Notes: generated by a model from the letters alone, not told the origin. DNA of 64,000 bases from a virus (IMGVR_UViG_3300036846_000743:1-64000); one strand, 5' to 3'; numbered from the stretch's first letter, positions 1 to 7,596 are shown. Numbers and translations: made by a program.

Positions 1-363
1 ATCAGCCGCCAGTGCACATGGCAGACAGTCGTCGTCGAGCGTGATGACGACATCGGCCCCATGCTCGAGCACCGCGGCCAGAAAGCCCCAGGTCTTGATG
101 CCCGAGTCGCAGCGGGCCAACCAGCCCGGCAGATCGTGAGAGTCACACGACCGGCTGATCGTACCCCAGTCGTAGCAGGTCAACCCATCCCAGCTGCCTT
201 CGACCCGCGGATCGTCGGGCGTGAACTGCGGACCGCCGCCATCCTGGACCAAGATCGTGACGTCCCAGGGGAACCCCTTCTTGCCATACCAGGCGTCGAT
301 GAACTCGCGGAACTGTTCCTCGCGGTTAGACGCGACGACCACGCCGACCTTACGCTCTTCCAC
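1..363 (-). CDS. Glycosyltransferase fragment, reversibly-glycosylated-polypeptide (GT75)-like
   Basis: The reading frame opens with GTG at position 363, preceded by an AGGAGA ribosome site, and runs off the left edge, giving 121 visible residues. Seen: an N-terminal strand VVVASNRE, then VQDGGG, CDSGIKTWGF near residue 90 and a TLDDDC acidic motif near residue 112. This order (strand, QDG, R/C-x-GIx-x-G, DDDC) matches the plant-type reversibly glycosylated polypeptide / UDP-arabinopyranose mutase family (GT75), where the acidic triplet binds metal and nucleotide sugar. The 3-prime half is outside the window. It follows the next glycosyltransferase-like gene by 10 bases, so the two probably form one operon. 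Family assignment is from motif recognition, not a search; a generic GT2-like enzyme is the alternative. Confidence 0.7.
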   Translation of the reverse strand, partial: MEERKVGVVVASNREEQFREFIDAWYGKKGFPWDVTILVQDGGGPQFTPDDPRVEGSWDGLTCYDWGTISRSCDSHDLPGWLARCDSGIKTWGFLAAVLEHGADVVITLDDDCLPCALAAD

Positions 364-373
364 GATGGTTCTC

Positions 374-1237
374 CTAGACGATGTCTTTGAACTCACGCGG
401 CATCGGAGCCAGATCAGCTGCCCTCGCTGGCGGGTTATCAATGTTGCGGTACCACCATTCCCTGAGCTGCTCCTCATCGTGGAACCGGTTCTGGGCGCCG
501 GCCGTGGGGTGATACCGGTCTGCCTCGTTCCAGTTCCGCGCAGAAGTCCGCTTCCACCTAGCCACAGCGATACGCCAGTCGACCTTGTGCAGGTGCAGGA
601 GCAACAGCTCAGGGTCCGCAGCCACATCGACAGGCATGAACTGGTCCGTGGTGCCCTCCACGCGGCTGAATGGCTGATGGAACCCGTTGTCCCAGTGCGG
701 CGGTATGCGCCAGATCAGAACCTTGGAGTAGAGCCATGACCAGTAATACCAGCCCCGACGCTCGAGAACATGACCGCCCAGCGGTAATACCTCGGCGGGA
801 TCGAGAGCAGGCTCGTGATCGATGCGGTGGACGACCTCGTAGCCGTTGCAGCGCGCGGCCGGCGCGCCTTTGAGGTACCAGTTATCGAGCCAGCGCATCA
901 GATCGCGTTTAGGAACCCTGCCAGGATGGAGCGTGACGATCTCGTCAACTTCGGTGAACATCACCGTGTCATAGGAACCGAGCAGGAACTCCGCAAACTG
1001 CTGAACTCGCTCACGCAGCCAGGTATGATCGAACGACGCATCATGGTAGACGCGGATCAGGTTGGTATCCTTGAAGACCGGGACCCGCAACCACTCGGGC
1101 CCGATGTCGCCCTCTTCGGGGAGCGGATGATAGAGCACATACATGTTGTTCGGTGAATAGTGGCCGCGGTAATACTTGTGCCAGAGCGGGAAGAAGAACG
1201 GCTCATCCTGAACGATCGTGAAAACAGCGTGTCTCAC
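374..1237 (-). CDS. Putative glycosyltransferase (DxD-like motif)
   Basis: 287 residues if started at GTG 1237, which has AAGGGAG eight bases upstream; the first residues VRHAVFTIVQDEP form a typical first strand. A later TVMFTEVDEIVTLHP segment resembles the metal-binding Asp-x-Asp region of inverting glycosyltransferases, and the C-terminal half is rich in Trp, His and Arg. No signal peptide or membrane segment is seen, so a cytoplasmic enzyme acting on nucleotide sugars is likely. Stop codon and downstream GT75-like start are ten bases apart. Its start region faces a plus-strand sulfotransferase, so the pair is divergently transcribed from almost the same point. Acceptor and sugar cannot be inferred. 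Confidence 0.6.
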   Translation of the reverse strand: MRHAVFTIVQDEPFFFPLWHKYYRGHYSPNNMYVLYHPLPEEGDIGPEWLRVPVFKDTNLIRVYHDASFDHTWLRERVQQFAEFLLGSYDTVMFTEVDEIVTLHPGRVPKRDLMRWLDNWYLKGAPAARCNGYEVVHRIDHEPALDPAEVLPLGGHVLERRGWYYWSWLYSKVLIWRIPPHWDNGFHQPFSRVEGTTDQFMPVDVAADPELLLLHLHKVDWRIAVARWKRTSARNWNEADRYHPTAGAQNRFHDEEQLREWWYRNIDNPPARAADLAPMPREFKDIV

Positions 1238-1250
1238 AGAGGGCACTCCC

Positions 1251-1961
1251 TTGCTATGCGTCATCGTGCTGCCAATACCTCGCAGCGGCTCGAGCATGGT
1301 AGCCGGTATCCTGGAACAGCTTGGCATCGACATGGGGCCGTGCAAGCCTCCCGACCTTGCCAACCCGCTTGGCTACTTTGAGGACATCAGGTTCTGGTGG
1401 ATGCACCGGTCCTGGTCGCGTCGCTACGAGACCGACAGTGCGCGGCTCCGGCTGAGACTGCCGTCCTGGAATCCCGCGCTGAGTGCGGTCGACCTGCGAC
1501 GTTATGACCGGTTGATCCGCACCTGCGAACAGCGGCCATGCTGGGGCGTCAAAGACCCGGAACTCTGTTACTACGCCTCGACTTTCGCGGCCACGCTGCG
1601 CCAGCCTTTCCGGGTGATCGCGACGACGCGCAATCTGAACGACGTAATCCAGAGCCTGGACTATGTGCGCCGTTCCTCGTCGGCCAACAATACGATGATC
1701 GCGCATGACTACGTCCGCCGGCAGACCTCGGCGATCGAGGAGCTGGAAGCGCACGGCATCGCCCCGACGATGCGGATCGACTATGACGCAGCCCTCGACG
1801 ATCCTGATGCCATGGTGCAACGGATCGCCGAGCACGTAGGGCTGCCCGTGACGGAGGCCGCGGCGTCGTTCATCTCGCCTGAGCTTCGCCGTCACGGGCA
1901 GGAACAGCCTGGGAATACGCTGCGTAACGACGATCAAGGGGTCACCACCTCGACGACGTAG
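1251..1961 (+). CDS. Sulfotransferase family protein
   Basis: About 236 residues from TTG 1251, which has GAGGG at a good distance; an ATG at 1218 is in frame but lacks a ribosome site. The N-terminus PIPRSGSSMVAGIL is a classical PAPS-binding loop of sulfotransferases, and RVIATTRNLNDVIQSLDY fits the second (3-phosphate) binding region. The family transfers sulfate from PAPS to sugars, lipids or proteins. It is one of few plus-strand genes, lies back to back with a glycosyltransferase-like gene, and its 3-prime end overlaps the converging neighbour by 28 bases. A role in sulfating a host or virion glycan is inference from this context. Confidence 0.75.
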   Translation: MLCVIVLPIPRSGSSMVAGILEQLGIDMGPCKPPDLANPLGYFEDIRFWWMHRSWSRRYETDSARLRLRLPSWNPALSAVDLRRYDRLIRTCEQRPCWGVKDPELCYYASTFAATLRQPFRVIATTRNLNDVIQSLDYVRRSSSANNTMIAHDYVRRQTSAIEELEAHGIAPTMRIDYDAALDDPDAMVQRIAEHVGLPVTEAAASFISPELRRHGQEQPGNTLRNDDQGVTTSTT

Positions 1962-2686
1962 TCCTTTTTGCGCACGCGAAAACAATGCTTCCCCAAGAAC
2001 CGGGTCGTAGGCTTCTGATCGTCCTCGAAGTTGTTCTCTGGCAGCTGCACGAACCGGTCCACGTAGGGCCGCTTCCCGTTCACGATCGCGATGACGATCC
2101 GGTCGGGGATCTTGGGGAACTCGATGGTGAAGTTGCGCAGCACATCACCATCGGCCTGATCCGGCGACGGATTGCCGGCCAGCCAGCTGGTGATCTCCTT
2201 GACCTCACGCTTCGGGACATGAATCTCATAGTAGTTGGCGGGATCGATCGGGAAGACGTGCTCCCGCTTGATGTTGGTCCAGGGCTCGCCGGCCACGTCG
2301 GTGAACGCGACGGTCCCGTTGGAGTCTCGCGTGATACCGTTCTCGTCAGTCAGGATGCTCTGTCCTGGAAACCGGTAAACGGCCTGCATGCCGACCATGT
2401 TGGCCGGGCGGGTCACAGGCTCGTCCGTAGCGACATCGCCGTTATCGCTGGGCTCCGCCGGGCCCTCTTCGGCTTCAGCCTCGGGCTCTGGCTCAGGGTC
2501 GCCAGCGCCGGTAGCAAAGTAGGCGTCGATGTACCCGCTCAGGGTCATCCCCTCGAGTTCATCCTTCAGGTCGGTGTATTCGCACAGGAGTGCGAGCTGC
2601 ACTTCGGCGTCGAGTCCTTTCGCGATGTGGTGACCCTGGATCGTATCCCAGGTCGTGACCTTCTGTGTGACCTTCTGCGTGGCCAT
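1934..2686 (-). CDS. Hypothetical protein with acidic linker
   Basis: 250 residues from ATG 2686 (GGAGA upstream). Not recognised. The first 60 residues look helical; then comes a linker rich in Glu, Pro and Ala (about residues 60-90), followed by a mixed domain with many Val/Ile strands and Lys/Arg near the end. The first residues contain a short tandem repeat, QKVTQKVT. No membrane segment or metal site. The 5-prime end lies inside a smaller overlapping frame (2559-2870). A structural or DNA-associated phage protein is possible but unproven. Confidence 0.6.
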   Translation of the reverse strand: MATQKVTQKVTTWDTIQGHHIAKGLDAEVQLALLCEYTDLKDELEGMTLSGYIDAYFATGAGDPEPEPEAEAEEGPAEPSDNGDVATDEPVTRPANMVGMQAVYRFPGQSILTDENGITRDSNGTVAFTDVAGEPWTNIKREHVFPIDPANYYEIHVPKREVKEITSWLAGNPSPDQADGDVLRNFTIEFPKIPDRIVIAIVNGKRPYVDRFVQLPENNFEDDQKPTTRFLGKHCFRVRKKDYVVEVVTP

Positions 2687-2870
2687 GCATATTCTCCGTT
2701 TTCTCGTCAAGTGGAACGATCAGCAAGAGGCCATCCGAGCTATCGAAATAGCAAGCGACACCATCAGTAGTGACCCGATCGCTCGTGCTGGGCTTCTTCC
2801 TGGTGCGTCCAGTTCGCAGCTTAACGGCAACACTATCATTGCCGCTACTCAGCGTTTCCGTTCTCGACAT
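2559..2870 (-). CDS. Small hypothetical protein, deeply overlapping the next gene
   Basis: 103 residues from ATG 2870 with AGGAGC seven bases upstream. The first 60 residues look like a real protein (Thr/Ser/Lys-rich start, then YFDSSDGLLLIVPLDEK). The last 43 residues are read through the start of the next gene in another frame and are rich in His, Arg and Gly, like a shadow frame. The ribosome site argues that translation begins here; the 128-base overlap is far longer than others in the operon. A frame error or programmed shift near 2690 is an alternative. Confidence 0.4.
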   Translation of the reverse strand: MSRTETLSSGNDSVAVKLRTGRTRKKPSTSDRVTTDGVACYFDSSDGLLLIVPLDEKTENMHGHAEGHTEGHDLGYDPGSPHRERTRRRSAARTPVRIHRPEG

Positions 2871-2894
2871 TTTTGGCTCCTGATACGGGAGACG

Positions 2895-2940
2895 ATCATA
2901 AAAGATCGACTCCAGGCCGGCGAGGGCGCACCTCGCCGGC
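2895..2940 (-). terminator. Hairpin, possible terminator
   Basis: A perfect 10-base-pair stem (GCCGGCGAGG at 2916-2925 pairing with 2931-2940, five-base loop) lies just after the stop of the 2958 gene in transcription direction. The following minus-strand DNA contains TCTTTTATG and a second small hairpin. It could end transcription of the upstream units; the U run is not directly adjacent, so strength is uncertain. Confidence 0.45.
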
Positions 2941-2957
2941 GCAGGTTATAGGCGTGA

Positions 2958-3215
2958 TCACACCCTGAAGCCCTTGCCATGCTTGTCGGTGGCGAACAGC
3001 GCGCCCGGACCGTTGCCCTCGGAGTCGCGCGCCGCGTAGATCCTGGTGCCGTCGCTCAGCACCAGCACGGACGGCGCCCCGTGACGACCCTTCTCCCAGC
3101 TCTCGGCTTCCAGCTCGGTACGGCTCATCTTGCGAAGGCTCACAATCACGCGGCCCGTCACGCCGTCAGGATGGAGTTCCTCGGGTTTCGGACTTGGTTC
3201 GGTCTTCTCGGCCAT
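2958..3215 (-). CDS. Small hypothetical protein
   Basis: 85 residues from ATG 3215, chosen because GAGGAGG sits six bases upstream. Not recognised. The N-terminal 25 residues are Lys/Glu/Pro-rich; the rest has alternating hydrophobic residues (VIVSLRKM, PSVLVLSDGTRIYAARD) suggesting a small beta-rich fold. Its 5-prime end overlaps the zinc-ribbon gene upstream by 50 bases, so the two are co-translated. It is followed by a hairpin. Confidence 0.55.
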   Translation of the reverse strand: MAEKTEPSPKPEELHPDGVTGRVIVSLRKMSRTELEAESWEKGRHGAPSVLVLSDGTRIYAARDSEGNGPGALFATDKHGKGFRV

Positions 3216-3423
3216 CTGGTTCCTCCTCGGAGTCAATGTCAACATCCACAAGGCGATAAACATCATCCCATTCAAGGCCGCAGCCGCCACATGTGACAGA
3301 CTGCCAGGCGTAGCCGGCGTCAGCGTTGAACGAGGCGCCGTTGAGATCATCGCTGCCGCAGCGCGGACACTTCGTGCCCTGGTGATCGATGTAATGCCGC
3401 CAGTCGAGCTGGGGCTCGCTCAT
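3166..3423 (-). CDS. Small zinc-ribbon protein
   Basis: 85 residues from ATG 3423. Two Cys pairs are visible, CPRCGSDD near residue 19 and CGGCGLEWDD near residue 46, separated by about 24 residues: a classical zinc ribbon. The C-terminus is acidic then polar. Such ribbons are common in small phage proteins and may bind nucleic acid or simply stabilise a small fold; no specific function is claimed. It overlaps the next gene by 50 bases. Confidence 0.6.
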   Translation of the reverse strand: MSEPQLDWRHYIDHQGTKCPRCGSDDLNGASFNADAGYAWQSVTCGGCGLEWDDVYRLVDVDIDSEEEPDGREDRTKSETRGTPS

Positions 3424-3438
3424 GTCCAAACATCCTCC

Positions 3439-3621
3439 TCATGTGATATCGCTGCTGTCCACGACCCGGAAGCTCTGACTAGCCGGGGCCTGGATCTCGA
3501 CCTTGATGATCCGCGGATCACTGCTCAGCCGATAGGAACGATAAACGGTGCAGATCTCGTTGGTCTCCTTGAGGATCACCTCATCGCCGTTGTGTAGCTT
3601 CAGCGCGTCACGTCTCCGCAT
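3439..3621 (-). CDS. Small beta-rich hypothetical protein
   Basis: 60 residues from ATG 3621. The pattern (LHNGDEVILKE, ICTVYRSYRL, IIKVEIQAP, FRVVDSSDI) suggests four or five short strands, like an SH3-type or KOW-like barrel. A longer frame exists from 3651, but ATG 3621 is the first residue of the compact domain. It overlaps the end of the upstream gene by 14 bases. Function unknown. Confidence 0.5.
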   Translation of the reverse strand: MRRRDALKLHNGDEVILKETNEICTVYRSYRLSSDPRIIKVEIQAPASQSFRVVDSSDIT

Positions 3622-3892
3622 CAGCTTCCTCCTCGTCCTCATCCCAGCCACTTTGGAACGTCACGCGGTAAGGCTGGCCCGGCACAGCGCACAGCGACGT
3701 CAGCTTGGCGCCGTTACCCATGGCCGCGTCGAACTCCTCGAGCGTACGGCCCCCTCGCCTCCAGGCAAACTGAAGCGCCCCCAGGTGCTCCTGGGTAGCA
3801 ATGCCGAAGTCGGCGATCGCCGCCGGCCGTGGCCAGACATCAAGCGCCAGGCATTCGAGCAGGTGTACGGTCAGATCACGGATCGCTGACAT
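3608..3892 (-). CDS. Hypothetical protein with acidic tail
   Basis: 94 residues from ATG 3892. The middle is helical (LLECLALDV, ATQEHLGALQFAWRR, LEEFDAAMG); the C-terminus, WDEDEEEADAET, is strongly acidic. Not recognised. Overlaps the upstream gene end by 17 bases and the downstream start by 14, which fits tight translational coupling in this run of small genes. Confidence 0.55.
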   Translation of the reverse strand: MSAIRDLTVHLLECLALDVWPRPAAIADFGIATQEHLGALQFAWRRGGRTLEEFDAAMGNGAKLTSLCAVPGQPYRVTFQSGWDEDEEEADAET

Positions 3893-4193
3893 GTTCGTCC
3901 TCCTTGGTTGGAGCCGGTACGGCGGCCGGCTCTCGCTTGTAGCCATAGATGCGAAGAGTCTTACCGTCGGCCATCTTGCATAGGATATCGTCGATGCCAG
4001 GTTCCATCGCCTCGTCGATCGAAGCGTACTGGGTTTGATCATCACGGACCAGCTGGCCCAGAACGGTCTCACCGTTATCGAGCCACTCGTTGATCCACTC
4101 GGCCCGCATCGCCATCTCGGTCTGCTGGAGGGTAAAATACATCCTCCCGGAAAACCGCCGGCGCTGCGGCCGAGCTTTGTTGGCCTCATTCAT
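3876..4193 (-). CDS. Hypothetical protein
   Basis: 105 residues. Start ATG 4193 overlaps the upstream stop as ATGA and has GAGGAAG nearby. The N-terminal 17 residues are basic (Arg/Lys), the rest mostly helical with LQQTEMAMRAEWINEWL. Not recognised; no metal site or membrane segment. Confidence 0.55.
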   Translation of the reverse strand: MNEANKARPQRRRFSGRMYFTLQQTEMAMRAEWINEWLDNGETVLGQLVRDDQTQYASIDEAMEPGIDDILCKMADGKTLRIYGYKREPAAVPAPTKEDEHVSDP

Positions 4194-4639
4194 GTGGCTT
4201 CCTCTTCCTTGTCGTCTTTCTCCGCGTCATGAGGCTTGGGCGCATCCACCCCCGGGAACTCGATCCCGAACGACTCGAGCAAGATGCCGACATCCTGCCA
4301 GCGATCGGCGTTCCATTCCTTCTCTTCGTCCCAGTGGTTCTCCCGGTAGTCGAACCAGAGGATATTCACGAGCTGCTGCTCGAAGGTCTGCGTCTCCATT
4401 GCAGCAAACGGGGTATGACGTTCGTTGATGCGAACTTCGCTGTAACCCTCGGGCACGGCATCGGCAAAGCCTTCGATCTTGTCTTCGGGCCTGGACCAGG
4501 TAAGTCCCAGGAACAGGCCCTTGAGCCGTTCCAGGGTACATATCGGCCCGAGCGCCCGTAGCTGGGTGGCACCAAATAGGCGCACCAGGATCCAGACCGG
4601 CCTGGGCAACAGGCCGGCCGTCTTCGGTTCTTGTGTCAT
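4190..4639 (-). CDS. Hypothetical protein
   Basis: 149 residues from ATG 4639. The first 50 residues are hydrophobic and basic (VWILVRLFGATQLRAL), the middle contains ERHTPFAAMETQTFEQQLVNILWF, and the end is acidic (EKDDKEEEAT). One internal segment is hydrophobic enough to associate with a membrane, but no clear transmembrane helix is seen. Coupled by ATGA overlap to the next gene. Not recognised. Confidence 0.5.
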   Translation of the reverse strand: MTQEPKTAGLLPRPVWILVRLFGATQLRALGPICTLERLKGLFLGLTWSRPEDKIEGFADAVPEGYSEVRINERHTPFAAMETQTFEQQLVNILWFDYRENHWDEEKEWNADRWQDVGILLESFGIEFPGVDAPKPHDAEKDDKEEEAT

Positions 4640-4647
4640 TGATAGTC

Positions 4648-4749
4648 TCACGCAGTCGGTTCAGGGATGTCGTAATGCGACGTGTCCAGCCGCTCGCATT
4701 TCGGGCATCCTACGCTGAGAGTCCGGCGCGGAACGCAGCATTTCGACAT
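4648..4749 (-). CDS. 33-residue Cys-rich microprotein
   Basis: A short frame from ATG 4749 to TGA 4648-4650. GGGGA lies eight bases upstream, at the end of the preceding gene. The peptide contains CC near residue 4 and CPKC near residue 20, i.e. four cysteines spaced like a tiny zinc knuckle, then an HYDIPEP tail. It fills a gap of otherwise unexplained length between two genes. Because it is so short, coding is inferred from the ribosome site, the Cys pairs and the tight packing. Confidence 0.45.
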   Translation of the reverse strand: MSKCCVPRRTLSVGCPKCERLDTSHYDIPEPTA

Positions 4750-4753
4750 CAGT

Positions 4754-5071
4754 TCAGTCCCCTTCCAGGATCCGGATATTGTTCTCGCCCCACGGGCTGC
4801 TCTCATCATTGCCTTGTCGCTGCGCGCCCGTACGGTTGATGCCGCGCGGGATCACGCTGCCAGGGTTCAACTTGATGACTAGCTCATGCAGACACTTCTT
4901 GCAGAACCGGCCATCGCGAGTGATGGCCTCCGCACTCTCGCAGCTAATGCAGCGCCCGTCTGGACGAGGGTCAGGCAGATCCGGCGCGCTTGGCCAGTCT
5001 CCCCTGGCCGGCCTGGCCGGCTCACCAGCTGGTATCGGCTGCGGCTCAAGTATCCGACGTCTTCTCCCCAC
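4754..5071 (-). CDS. Small zinc-finger protein
   Basis: 105 residues from GTG 5071, two bases after the upstream TAA, with GGGAG seven bases upstream. The N-terminal half is Pro/Arg-rich (ILEPQPIPAGEPARPARG); the C-terminal half has CISCESAEAITRDGRFCKKC, a four-cysteine zinc finger resembling the C4 type of DksA/TraR-like proteins. A role in binding RNA polymerase or nucleic acid is possible by analogy only. Confidence 0.55.
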   Translation of the reverse strand: MGRRRRILEPQPIPAGEPARPARGDWPSAPDLPDPRPDGRCISCESAEAITRDGRFCKKCLHELVIKLNPGSVIPRGINRTGAQRQGNDESSPWGENNIRILEGD

Positions 5072-5072
5072 G

Positions 5073-5345
5073 TTACTTCTCCCACCAAGGCTTGACGACC
5101 GGATCACGCGGACGGTCGTCAGCTTCCGGATCGACGTAATAATGACCCCGCCCGGTGCGGGAGTCAGTCTCTGAGCAGTTCTCCTTGAGCTGCATCAGGC
5201 AACGCATACGGCTTTTCGGACCGGTGCCGAACGCCTCTTCGGCCTCGCCACATTCCGGACAGGTTGCGCGCACCCCACGCTGGGACAGTCCAGACTTCTC
5301 ATCACGCAGGTTGACTTCCTCGAATTCCAGTTCGATCTTGGCCAT
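5073..5345 (-). CDS. Small Cys-rich hypothetical protein
   Basis: 90 residues from ATG 5345. Contains CPECGEAEEAFG near residue 29 and two further cysteines (RCLMQLKENC) about 20 residues later, a probable zinc ribbon. Acidic start, Asp/Pro-rich end. Stop TAA is directly followed by the GTG of the next gene. Function unknown. Confidence 0.55.
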   Translation of the reverse strand: MAKIELEFEEVNLRDEKSGLSQRGVRATCPECGEAEEAFGTGPKSRMRCLMQLKENCSETDSRTGRGHYYVDPEADDRPRDPVVKPWWEK

Positions 5346-5383
5346 GATTCGTCGCCTTTACTCGGTAAGCCATATCGTCCGGA

Positions 5384-5950
5384 TCACGGTTTGGCCCTCG
5401 CAGCGACGGGCTCGATAAATTCCCACCCGAGTATGTTGATGGTCGGGGCGAAGTCCGGCTGCTCCAGGTAGTAGATGTTCTGCTGGGTGTACATCGCTGC
5501 GATCCTGGCGTAGGCGTCCCGCGTCTGGGTCGGGTTCCCGATCGTCGTGCCCCAGTCCAGGGCCATCATGATCCCGTCGTAGGGCGGGCCGAAGCTCTTG
5601 ATCTTGGCGCCGTTATCGGCCTTGATGTCATCGCGAATGGCGTCCTTCTGGGCGCTGGAGAGCAACGCTATGTCCGCGTAGATGTCCCAGAGCCTCCGGA
5701 CGCGTTTGGGGGAGATGTCCAGGGTCATGACGGTCTGGTCGCCCTCGACGATCTGCTCCGGCGTGGCCTCGGGAAGATAGCTGATATCCACCACGAGCCC
5801 GTCGTCGCGAACAACGACATGCTTTTCGGGCGGGTATTCCTCCGCGGGATCCAGCGTGGCCACGCCGTTGATCGGTATGCCGTCATTGGTCAGCGCCATG
5901 TGGAACATCTGGACCGGCTCTTCGAGCGTCAAGTTGGGTACGTTTGTCAT
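5384..5950 (-). CDS. Hypothetical protein
   Basis: 188 residues from ATG 5950. Seen: LEEPVQMFHMALTNDG start, a central helical part (RRLWDIYADIALLSSAQKDAI) and a C-terminal part YYLEQPDFAPTINILGWEFI. No recognised motif, no signal or membrane segment. Lies in the small-gene operon. Confidence 0.55.
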   Translation of the reverse strand: MTNVPNLTLEEPVQMFHMALTNDGIPINGVATLDPAEEYPPEKHVVVRDDGLVVDISYLPEATPEQIVEGDQTVMTLDISPKRVRRLWDIYADIALLSSAQKDAIRDDIKADNGAKIKSFGPPYDGIMMALDWGTTIGNPTQTRDAYARIAAMYTQQNIYYLEQPDFAPTINILGWEFIEPVAARAKP

Positions 5951-6024
5951 CGGTCATCCCTCCGAAAGACTCGACTATGCTAGGTCTTGCGACCACAATC
6001 ATGGTTTCATCGGTTTGCCTTTTT

Positions 6025-6264
6025 TCACTCGGTGAGCCGGACCGTCCGGACGACTTTCCTGGCCCGATCTGCGATCTCTCTGGGACACTCGGAATGATCG
6101 ACATCCACGACGACCAGGAAGTACGGCCGGTTGTTCACGACTTTTTCCAGCCTGGGATAACGAACGTCCCAAGCTGCAATCTCTTCAGGAGTCGCGTCGC
6201 GGATGTATGGCGCGCTCTCCAGTTCCGAGCAGCCTTCGGCGCCCAGTAGAATCGTACAAGCCAT
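6025..6264 (-). CDS. Small hypothetical protein
   Basis: 79 residues from ATG 6264, overlapping the upstream stop (TGATG) and with GGGAGG upstream. Contains ATPEEIAAWDVRYPRLEKVV and a strand YFLVVVDVDH, then a basic helix. Not recognised. Confidence 0.5.
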   Translation of the reverse strand: MACTILLGAEGCSELESAPYIRDATPEEIAAWDVRYPRLEKVVNNRPYFLVVVDVDHSECPREIADRARKVVRTVRLTE

Positions 6265-6479
6265 CACACCTCCCCATCGATCATGGCCTGCGCGTCCTTG
6301 CGCTCATCGGCGTTGTGAATCTCGGCCCGCGTCCGCCAGTGGGCCATACCCAGCCAGCGGCCATAGGTACCCCGTCTGCCCCAGCGGCCGCCGAGCCGAG
6401 CCCAGTTGTCCTCCGGCCAGCCGAAGAACTTAGTGTTGCGGGACTTGATCTTGCGGATCTTCAGCCTGGTTGTCTTCAC
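6264..6479 (-). CDS. Small basic hypothetical protein
   Basis: 71 residues from GTG 6479 (AGGGAG eight bases upstream). The N-terminal 16 residues are very basic (KTTRLKIRKIKSRNTK), followed by Trp/Gly/Arg-rich sequence. High net positive charge suggests nucleic acid binding, but no family is recognised. Its start lies inside the last 50 bases of the upstream gene. Confidence 0.5.
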   Translation of the reverse strand: MKTTRLKIRKIKSRNTKFFGWPEDNWARLGGRWGRRGTYGRWLGMAHWRTRAEIHNADERKDAQAMIDGEV

Positions 6480-6912
6480 GCGTTGTCTCCCTGGTTTGGC
6501 TAGACGATGCCGTAGCGGCGCCAGCTCGAGCCCATTCGATACGGTAGTTGCCGATTGCTGCCTCGGCTTCATCGGTTGTGCAATTGAGCGTGTCACAAGC
6601 CGCCCAAACAGCTTTCGCGAACTCCTCGGGCGTGCCGTGTCTTTCTCGTAGCTCCGCTTGACCCGGCGATAGCACAGGTTTCCATGAAGGCCAGAGTATC
6701 TTGAAGCCTTCCTCCATCTCATCGATCAGGGCCCGGACCATATCCGGCTTATCGATCGAGATGCTGCGCTCGCCAATGCCCACCACGAACCGGTTCTTGC
6801 GTCCGCAGCCACAATCGCAAGCGGTCATGGCGCGAATGCTCGTCATGCCCTGGCCTGGGCCTGGTTTCCCCAGCACGCATAGTATGCGCTGCTCTCCATG
6901 TTTTGGTATCAA
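6430..6912 (-). CDS. Hypothetical protein with HGTPEEF repeat domain
   Basis: 160 residues. Start TTG 6912 is chosen because GAGGAGG is six bases upstream; an ATG at 6916 is out of frame and too close. The N-terminal third has CDCGCG; residues 92-135 carry HGTPEEFAKAVWAAC and a following EAEAAIGNYRIEWARAG. A near-identical module occurs in the next upstream gene (6925-7596), so the pair shares a duplicated domain of unknown role. Confidence 0.55.
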   Translation of the reverse strand: MIPKHGEQRILCVLGKPGPGQGMTSIRAMTACDCGCGRKNRFVVGIGERSISIDKPDMVRALIDEMEEGFKILWPSWKPVLSPGQAELRERHGTPEEFAKAVWAACDTLNCTTDEAEAAIGNYRIEWARAGAATASSSQTRETTREDNQAEDPQDQVPQH

Positions 6913-6924
6913 TCATGCCTCCTC

Positions 6925-7596
6925 TCAGCCGTTAAAACGCTTGATGTTGAGCCCAATGATCCTGGCCAGTAGCAAGCCCTGATCGAGTATCTTGTCGCTC
7001 ACCGCCCTGGCCGCTTCCAGGGTGGGAAACTTGAAGCTCGTCTGGCTGATATGCCTGCCACCGTCCACGTGAATGAGCACGGCAAACTTACCGTTCTCTT
7101 CGAGAATGCTGGCACAGATGACATCCGGAGCGGGTTCATCTGTCCGGTTCTCCTGGAGTGATCGATCGCCAGCGGCGACCCATTCCTTGCGATACCGGGT
7201 GATCGCTTCCATGGCCTCGCTGGCATCGATCATCTTGTCGTAGAACGCAGCCCACGTGGCCTTCTCGAACTCCTCGGGCGTGCCATGCGCGGCCTGGAGC
7301 TTGTCCTGGGTCGTCACCGTGCCTTCCTGTGGCGTCTGGCCCAGCCAGAACCGCGGATCACGTTGCGCCCTCTGGGTCCGATCCTTATGCTCATTGACGA
7401 CGTCCTGGGAATAGGCCATCTTCTTCTGGCCATCGTGGGAAACCTCCATGGGCCCGCCACAGTACAGGCAGCGAACCCGCGCCGCCCGGGTCATCTCGTG
7501 GCGTTTTGCAAAGCGGAACTTGCCGCAATCGCGACATTTCATCCTCAGTGCGTGTCGGGTGGCCCTCCCTATCCTGCGCATTTCTTCTTCGTTCAT
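6925..7596 (-). CDS. Zinc-finger protein with HGTPEEF domain
   Basis: 223 residues from ATG 7596. N-terminus has CRDCGKFRFAKRHEM and CLYCGG, a four-cysteine finger; residues 105-145 contain HGTPEEFEKATWAAF and AMEAITRYRKEWVAAGD, paralogous to the neighbour at 6430; the C-terminal 70 residues form a mixed domain (ICASILEENGKFAVLIHVDGG). A modular phage protein; function unknown. Lies directly downstream of the BRO antirepressor. Confidence 0.6.
   Translation of the reverse strand: MNEEEMRRIGRATRHALRMKCRDCGKFRFAKRHEMTRAARVRCLYCGGPMEVSHDGQKKMAYSQDVVNEHKDRTQRAQRDPRFWLGQTPQEGTVTTQDKLQAAHGTPEEFEKATWAAFYDKMIDASEAMEAITRYRKEWVAAGDRSLQENRTDEPAPDVICASILEENGKFAVLIHVDGGRHISQTSFKFPTLEAARAVSDKILDQGLLLARIIGLNIKRFNG

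Noticed and set aside
6914-6916. ATG start for the 6430 gene
   Set aside because: It is in another frame and only one base from the ribosome site; the TTG at 6912 fits better.
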